Origin: Halobacillus halophilus | Lineage (GTDB): Bacteria; Bacillota; Bacilli; Bacillales; Halobacillaceae | NCBI RefSeq assembly: GCF_020171985.1 | Contig: NZ_JAIVAL010000007.1 | Span: 62,001 to 126,000, forward strand | Direction of reading: 5' to 3' | DNA: 64,000 bases | Shown: one piece after another, positions 59,198 to 64,000 of the stretch | Numbering within the stretch: position 1 is the stretch's first letter | How the letters are laid out: each line of letters starts with the position of its first letter | The notes under the pieces: model-generated | Seen by the model: only the letters and a program-made list of their open reading frames with translations | The model's database searches: none | What the model was told of the DNA's origin: nothing | Program-made: the position numbers and the translations under genes

Positions 59198-61234
59198 TCA
59201 GGCAGCACGCTTCTTCATCAGCCATAAGAAGTACGGGGCGCCAATAAGAGCAACTAGTATCCCGGATGGAATTTCATTCGGCGCAAGCAGCGTCCGGCTG
59301 AATAAATCCGCGACGAGCAGGAGCAATCCTCCAAGCAGCATAGTTACAGGCAATAGCTTCTGGTTGGCGCTTCCGACCAACAGACGGGCTACGTGCGGTG
59401 CAATTAAGCCCACGAACCCGATCGATCCGACTGCTGCGACACTGCATGCTGCAAGCAGCGTCGCGATCATCGCCATCTGGAACCGGACGGATCTCACGCG
59501 AAGCCCCAGCCCTTTTGCCGTATCGTCCCCTAAAGAGAGCACATCAAGTGTCTTAATATAAAAGACGAGCAGCGGTATAAACAAGATGACGGGCCAAAGA
59601 AGGTACTGCAGCAGCTGAGACCAGCCTTTTGCATAAGTGGTGCCGGACAGCCAGGTTAAAGCTGAGGCGACACCCAGATCGGCCTGCACTACCAGAATCT
59701 GAATAATGGCCGATCCAAAAGCGGACACCCCTATTCCCAGCAGGGCGAGGATCGCAGGCTGGAATTCCGCTTTCGCGCCGAGCCCCATGACGATTAGGAA
59801 AAAGACGAACGCGCCGATCATCGCTCCGACAGGAATCCATACAGCAGAGACACTGAATACGTACATGGTCATCAGGGCCCCGACCCCTGCACCGGAAGTA
59901 ATCCCAATAACCGATGGATCGGCAAGCGGGTTGCGCAGTACTCCCTGAAAAATCAGACCGCTGACCGCGAGAATAGCCCCGCTGAATAGAGCGACAAGGG
60001 CACGGGGAAGTCTCAAGTTAAGAATAAAATTACGAATGAATTCATTGGAAGATCCAAAGAATGCCTCCCAGGCCACCAGCGGTTCAAACCCATAGTTACC
60101 GGATGACATACTGATAAGGATCGTGAGGACAATAACCGCTCCAAGCATTGGCAGAAGCTTCCCAAGTGAAAGGTTAACCGCTCCGCTTCCTGCCATAATC
60201 GTACCCGTATCTCCGCTGCCCTGGCTTTGCTTCATGCGCATGACGAGCCAGATGAGCCACGGAGAACCAATCAGTGCGGTAATCGCTCCGACAGGAAGTT
60301 CAGAGAACGATGGATCAATAATTCTTGCGAGAATATCGGCAAGCAGCAGCACATTGCCTCCCCATAAGAAGGAGCCGATGACGAGCGGTATATGTGAGCG
60401 GTAACCGATTAATTTAATAATGTGCGGTGCTACTAACCCGACAAATCCGATGGGTCCGACGACACTGACGGTCACACTCGTCAGTAGGACAGCCGCAAGA
60501 ATCGTAATCAGCTTCACAACGCGGACGTTCTGGCCAAGAGCAGTCGCTACCTCATCCCCGAGCGTGAGCGTGTCCATTTTTTTTGAAAAAATGAAAGCCG
60601 TTGCCATACCTGCAGCTATGATAGGAAGAGAAAACTGGACGCCATCCCAGTTATTTTGAATAAGGGTCCCGGAGCCCCATAGAAAAAGTCCCTGGGTCTC
60701 ATTTTCGTAAAAGATCTGCAGAACGGACGTCAAAGAGGAGAAGAGAAAGGTCACGATCATTCCCGCAAGCACCATGCGGACCGGTGTGGCATTCCCTGCT
60801 CCAGACAACAGATAAACGGCCGCAAACGTTAGAATACCGCCAAGAAAAGCCGTTACGATTCCATTCGCAAACATAACAAATGGAAAGAATATCGTTGTAA
60901 GTACTACAGCAAAATAAGTCCCCGAATGGATGCCGAGCGTACTTGCTGAAGAAAGCGGGTTTTTCGTCACCGTTTGAAGAATCACACCGGAAACGGCAAG
61001 CGCTCCGCCAGCGAGTATTCCCATAACCGCTCTCGGTAATCTTAAAATCCGGACCGTGTGATGCTTAATTGTATCCTGAGGATTAAGGAGCGCATCGACG
61101 ACGGTTCCGAGTGGAATCGACACGTTACCCTGATTAATATGTATAAACGTTAATAAACATAATAATGCGGTCCCACCTCCAAAGGTGAGAACCGCGATTA
61201 TCGATTGTTTTACGTTCAGATTCATAAGCTTCAC
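59198..61234 (-). CDS. Iron-siderophore ABC permease, fused two-domain (FhuB-like)
   Basis: 678 aa made of two FecCD (BtuC-type) permease domains in tandem: the first has RILRLPRAVMGILAGGALAV and GFVGLVAPHIIKLIG, the second NLRLPRALVALFSGAILAVS and GFVGLIAPHVARLLV. About 20 membrane helices. Each GLxAPH motif contacts the ATPase. B. subtilis usually has two separate permeases, so fusion is a departure. GTG start overlaps the stop of the binding protein by 4 bases. No ATPase gene follows; a shared one such as YusV is likely. Confidence 0.92.
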   Translation of the reverse strand: MKLMNLNVKQSIIAVLTFGGGTALLCLLTFIHINQGNVSIPLGTVVDALLNPQDTIKHHTVRILRLPRAVMGILAGGALAVSGVILQTVTKNPLSSASTLGIHSGTYFAVVLTTIFFPFVMFANGIVTAFLGGILTFAAVYLLSGAGNATPVRMVLAGMIVTFLFSSLTSVLQIFYENETQGLFLWGSGTLIQNNWDGVQFSLPIIAAGMATAFIFSKKMDTLTLGDEVATALGQNVRVVKLITILAAVLLTSVTVSVVGPIGFVGLVAPHIIKLIGYRSHIPLVIGSFLWGGNVLLLADILARIIDPSFSELPVGAITALIGSPWLIWLVMRMKQSQGSGDTGTIMAGSGAVNLSLGKLLPMLGAVIVLTILISMSSGNYGFEPLVAWEAFFGSSNEFIRNFILNLRLPRALVALFSGAILAVSGLIFQGVLRNPLADPSVIGITSGAGVGALMTMYVFSVSAVWIPVGAMIGAFVFFLIVMGLGAKAEFQPAILALLGIGVSAFGSAIIQILVVQADLGVASALTWLSGTTYAKGWSQLLQYLLWPVILFIPLLVFYIKTLDVLSLGDDTAKGLGLRVRSVRFQMAMIATLLAACSVAAVGSIGFVGLIAPHVARLLVGSANQKLLPVTMLLGGLLLLVADLFSRTLLAPNEIPSGILVALIGAPYFLWLMKKRAA

Positions 61235-62262
61235 TCGCTTTGGTTTTCGTTCAGCATTGCATCGGTCACTTGCTTCGCCAGTACTTCAGCGGATAGCGGC
61301 CCGCCAAAGGTCCACGTATCTCCCGGCATCTTGTATGTGCGATTTTCCTGAACAAATTTAAGGTCCTCCCAGGCAGGATTGCCTTTCAGCTGATTCGTGA
61401 AGATATTATCTTCTTCCTGCACAATGTAGAAGAAATGAGCATCCTGGTAATTCTGGAGAGCCTCTACAGTAGTAGAGGTATAGCCGTAAACCTCGGTCTT
61501 GTCAGGCTGGTGAGCGTTTTGCAGACCAATATTCTTCATCACTTTTGAAACGATAGAATTAGGTGTGAAAAGTCTTAACGTTGGTGTGTTCTGGGAAGTA
61601 AAAGCCTGCGTCATTACATATTCCGAATCTTCTTTACCGGCCTCTGTGATGCGGGCCTGCTGATCACGGAATGTTTTCTCCATGTTTTTGACAACTTTTT
61701 TAGCTTTATCTTCCTTACTGGTAATTTTAGCTACTGTATGGAACTCGTCCAGCATGTGCTGGTACTGGTCTCTCGCTGCTTCCTCAGAATAAGGGGCGAA
61801 CATAACCGTCGGTGCAATATCCTCCAATTGATCCGCAATTGCCTCGTGGCGGAACTTGACGCCGATGATTAAGTCCGGATCCAAGCGGGAAATGGCTTCC
61901 AGATTCGGCTCCTGCCGGGTTCCTACATCTTCAACGGAATCGCTTAACGATTTACCTGCATCGACCCACTTGCCATAGCCGTCAAGATCAGCAACACCCG
62001 CAGGCTCCATGCCAAGCGCCTGCAGATCCTCGGCGTACGTCCATTCGAGAACTACAATGTTCTTAGGAGTGCCTTCAATCGTTTTCTCTCCCATTGCATC
62101 CTGAATCTTTATCGTTCGCTGTTCATCTTTTTCTTCTTCCTTCGCTTCTTTGGACTGATCTCCTGAGCCTTCAGAAGCCTCTCCGCCCCCATCTTCTCCG
62201 TTTCCGCAGGCGGTTAACGTTACGAAGAGTAAAACAAGGATAAGCCATCCTATCTTTTTCAT
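61231..62262 (-). CDS. Iron-siderophore ABC substrate-binding lipoprotein
   Basis: 343 aa. Lipobox LTAC (Cys19), an acidic Glu/Gly/Ser-rich linker (residues 20-48), then a class III binding protein fold (IVVLEWTYAEDLQALG and LDPDLIIGVKFRH). It resembles the hydroxamate/citrate binding proteins of Bacillus (YfiY/FhuD-like). ATG at 62262 follows GAGAGGATG; a reading from 62370 runs through a Fur box. First gene of the operon. Confidence 0.92.
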   Translation of the reverse strand: MKKIGWLILVLLFVTLTACGNGEDGGGEASEGSGDQSKEAKEEEKDEQRTIKIQDAMGEKTIEGTPKNIVVLEWTYAEDLQALGMEPAGVADLDGYGKWVDAGKSLSDSVEDVGTRQEPNLEAISRLDPDLIIGVKFRHEAIADQLEDIAPTVMFAPYSEEAARDQYQHMLDEFHTVAKITSKEDKAKKVVKNMEKTFRDQQARITEAGKEDSEYVMTQAFTSQNTPTLRLFTPNSIVSKVMKNIGLQNAHQPDKTEVYGYTSTTVEALQNYQDAHFFYIVQEEDNIFTNQLKGNPAWEDLKFVQENRTYKMPGDTWTFGGPLSAEVLAKQVTDAMLNENQSE

Positions 62263-62334
62263 ATGCTTTTCATCCTCTCTTTTAATTAAATCTTCCAACC
62301 TGAGCCGGTTTTTATGTATAAACAGACCGTAATT

Positions 62335-62353
62335 GATAAAGATTCTCATTATC
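62335..62353 (-). promoter_or_regulatory. Fur box
   Basis: GATAAAGATTCTCATTATC agrees with the 19-base Fur consensus (GATAATGATWATCATTATC-like) at about 16 positions and lies 72 bases upstream of the binding-protein start. Iron repression of the uptake operon is expected. Confidence 0.88.
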
Positions 62354-62370
62354 ATGATAGTACCTATCAT

Positions 62371-62637
62371 ATCGAACCCCTATCTGGCTGTCAATCATAA
62401 TCACGAGCTGACCTGTTCGTTATTACTTCCTATTTGCAGGGGGTTTGCGATAAGCATGGTCAATTGCAGGGGTCACGGCACATTTTCAGTGGCGCACGGC
62501 TCAATTACAGCACCAGCCTAAATAGCCTTGAATATTTGTTTGGCCTGATTTACGTTCCTATACAAATATGTTTCGAAATCCAACCTTCCCCGAATGGAAT
62601 CCCAACGATAAAACCGTACAGAAGACTGCCAACCAAA
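62371..62637. other. Intergenic region between the iron operon and ilvA
   Basis: Short open frames here lack ribosome sites. Nothing further is recognised. Confidence 0.4.
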
Positions 62638-62669
62638 AAACAGATGCCCCGTCCGGAGCATCTGTTTCA
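62636..62669 (-). terminator. Terminator of ilvA / leu-ilv operon
   Basis: ACAGATGC/GCATCTGT with an inner CC/GG pair; the minus strand continues TTTTTTGG. 14 bases beyond the ilvA stop. Confidence 0.88.
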
Positions 62670-62682
62670 CTACCTTATCTTC

Positions 62683-63645
62683 TTAAACTAGCGCGGCTTG
62701 CTTTGGGCGAGCTGCTTGATAAATGGAAGGAAGTTTGGAGATGTCCATATTTCCGCCACTTACAATCACACCCGCTTGTTTACTTTCAAATTGATGTTGG
62801 TGATACAGGGCTCCAGCTAATGCAGAGGCTCCCGCACCTTCCACCAGTGTTTTTTCACGTTCCAGTAAGTGAAGCATTGTTTGAGCGATTTCATGCTCTT
62901 CTACGGTGATTACCTGATCCACATACTTCTGGATACAAGGATAGGTAAGTGTTCCTTTTTCCTTGACGGCAATCCCATCAGCAATGGTCGCGACTGATGT
63001 TAATTTTTCAGGTCCACTCTTGTAAAAAGAATTATAGACGCATGAGGCTTCGGCAGCCTGTACGCCGATCACCTGAATATCCGGTTTCAGCTGCTTAGCT
63101 GCAAAGGACACACCGCTGATTAATCCGCCGCCCCCAATGGGCACAAACAGCGTATCAATGTCCGGCTGCTGCTGCAGCATTTCGACCGCAATCGTCGCTT
63201 GTCCGGCCATCACGTCATAATCATCGAATGGATGAAGGAAGGTTGCTCCACTCTCTTTTTGTTCAAGAAGAGCAGCGGTATAAGCTTCCTGAAACGATTC
63301 TCCGGTCAATACCACCGTGGCACCATACCCTTCGGTTGCTTCAACCTTCGCACGCGGCGTCGCTTCCGGCATGAATATGCGGGCGCTGATCCCTCGTTTA
63401 CGGGCGGCTACAGCGACGCCCTGGGCATGGTTGCCGGCAGAAGCGGCAATAACCCCTCGTTCAGCTTCCTCTTGTGATAAGCAGGCTACTTTATAGGAAG
63501 CTCCTCTTACTTTAAAAGCTCCTGTTTTCTGCTGATTTTCCATCTTCAGATAGACTTGCTGACCGGCTTGCTGATTAAATGTAGAGGAGGTCTCTAAAGG
63601 AGTCCGGTGCACCACTCCTTGTAATTTTTCATGAGCCTCCATCAC
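62683..63645 (-). CDS. ilvA: Threonine ammonia-lyase, short form
   Basis: PLP enzyme converting threonine to 2-oxobutanoate, first step to isoleucine. The PLP lysine is Lys45 in TGAFKVRGAS, and the phosphate loop VPIGGGGLISG is near residue 172. At 320 aa it lacks the C-terminal ACT-like domain of the usual 400+ aa biosynthetic IlvA, so it should not be feedback-inhibited by isoleucine. Placed 11 bases after leuD, it likely still serves branched-chain synthesis. GTG at 63645 is the first clear start; in-frame sequence (LTLAK) precedes it. Confidence 0.9.
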   Translation of the reverse strand: MMEAHEKLQGVVHRTPLETSSTFNQQAGQQVYLKMENQQKTGAFKVRGASYKVACLSQEEAERGVIAASAGNHAQGVAVAARKRGISARIFMPEATPRAKVEATEGYGATVVLTGESFQEAYTAALLEQKESGATFLHPFDDYDVMAGQATIAVEMLQQQPDIDTLFVPIGGGGLISGVSFAAKQLKPDIQVIGVQAAEASCVYNSFYKSGPEKLTSVATIADGIAVKEKGTLTYPCIQKYVDQVITVEEHEIAQTMLHLLEREKTLVEGAGASALAGALYHQHQFESKQAGVIVSGGNMDISKLPSIYQAARPKQAALV

Positions 63646-63656
63646 TTTAGCTAGCG

Positions 63657-64000
63657 TTAAGAAATCCCCAACGTCTTCACTCCCTTTGTATTTTTTTCGT
63701 ATTGGTCAATTTTGTCTTCGTGGGTCAAGGTGACCGCGATTTCATCCCAGCCATTGAGTAACATTTCTTTGTGATACGGCTGGATATCAAAATTAACTTC
63801 CATTTCTCTACCATAAACGACTTGTTTTTCCAGATCAACCGATAATCCATAAATTTCATCTTCTGCTTTTTCCATTAATTTCTCTACTGCATCATTCGGC
63901 AGCTGGATCGGCAGAATTCCATTTTTAAAGCAGTTATTATAGAAGATATCCGCAAAACTCGGAGCAATCACTACTTTAAAACCATAATCTTGAATGGCCC
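63657..64000 (-). CDS. leuD: 3-isopropylmalate dehydratase small subunit (5' end outside window)
   Basis: C-terminal 114 codons of LeuD, the swivelling domain that pairs with LeuC in leucine synthesis. VIAPSFADIFYNNCFKNGIL and LPIQLPNDAV are typical, and coding continues unbroken to the window edge (AIQDYGFKV), so the gene begins beyond 64000. It is followed at once by ilvA, the ordinary end of a Bacillus ilv-leu operon. Confidence 0.93.
   Translation of the reverse strand, partial: AIQDYGFKVVIAPSFADIFYNNCFKNGILPIQLPNDAVEKLMEKAEDEIYGLSVDLEKQVVYGREMEVNFDIQPYHKEMLLNGWDEIAVTLTHEDKIDQYEKNTKGVKTLGIS

Noticed and set aside
62333-62909. Several plus-strand open frames between the iron operon and ilvA
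   Set aside because: They lack ribosome sites, and the last is antisense to ilvA.

Overview
The window looks like chromosomal DNA of a low-to-moderate GC, endospore-forming Bacillaceae. Evidence: AGGAGG-type ribosome binding sites, frequent TTG and GTG starts, a CwlJ-type cortex hydrolase, class 3 (Firmicute) fructose-bisphosphatase, LtaS, the alternate lipid II flippase Amj, and T-box, cobalamin and manganese riboswitches. A halophilic or marine genus of the Halobacillus/Virgibacillus kind is a guess from general protein character and is not proven here. There are no rRNA or tRNA genes, no CRISPR array, no complete insertion sequence and no prophage.

Layout. 0-8.6 kb: dapF with the start of a downstream gene, a medium-chain reductase, a broken lipoprotein gene, an Asp-box propeller/membrane pair, DUF4256, an atypical SDR, a VOC protein and a macrolide-type glycosyltransferase. 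8.6-36.2 kb is accessory in character: many small membrane proteins and lipoproteins, GNAT and VOC proteins, two XRE-regulator/membrane-protein modules with visible operators, several decayed genes, and more housekeeping genes (Amj, an L,D-transpeptidase, a MntH transporter, an LD-carboxypeptidase, a T-box-controlled MFS protein, Nudix and RDD proteins). 36.2-51.7 kb: YhgE with its TetR regulator, LtaS, a staygreen-family protein, an amino acid permease, Fbp, DUF817 with XRE and DUF2975, a TetR/SMR efflux operon, CwlJ and an acyl-CoA thioesterase. 51.8-64 kb: a cobalamin riboswitch without an obvious target, a DUF4367-like lipoprotein, a 2'-5' RNA ligase-like protein, Mn riboswitch plus TerC, a MarR/MFS pair divergent from a flavin monooxygenase, a Fur-box siderophore uptake operon, and the end of a leu/ilv operon (leuD, then ilvA).

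The most unusual feature is a dispersed intergenic repeat: at least 14 copies of a roughly 40-base motif with core AAGACTCGAATTCRAGATA preceded by a C-rich block. Thirteen lie between 8.8 and 36.2 kb and one is at 48.8 kb. Most sit just after the stop codon of a small minus-strand gene. Two copies are complete, long inverted repeats sharing the same loop. This looks like a family of mobile or cassette-like junctions.

The second is a set of genes whose conserved N-terminus places the start on ATT or ATC, with a correctly spaced Shine-Dalgarno sequence and no ATG, GTG or TTG nearby: the glycosyltransferase at 7.4 kb, the SDR at 17.1 kb and a lipoprotein at 36.0 kb. These genes are easily truncated or missed by automatic calling. 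The third is a canonical T-box leader in front of an MFS exporter instead of an aminoacyl-tRNA synthetase or biosynthesis gene.
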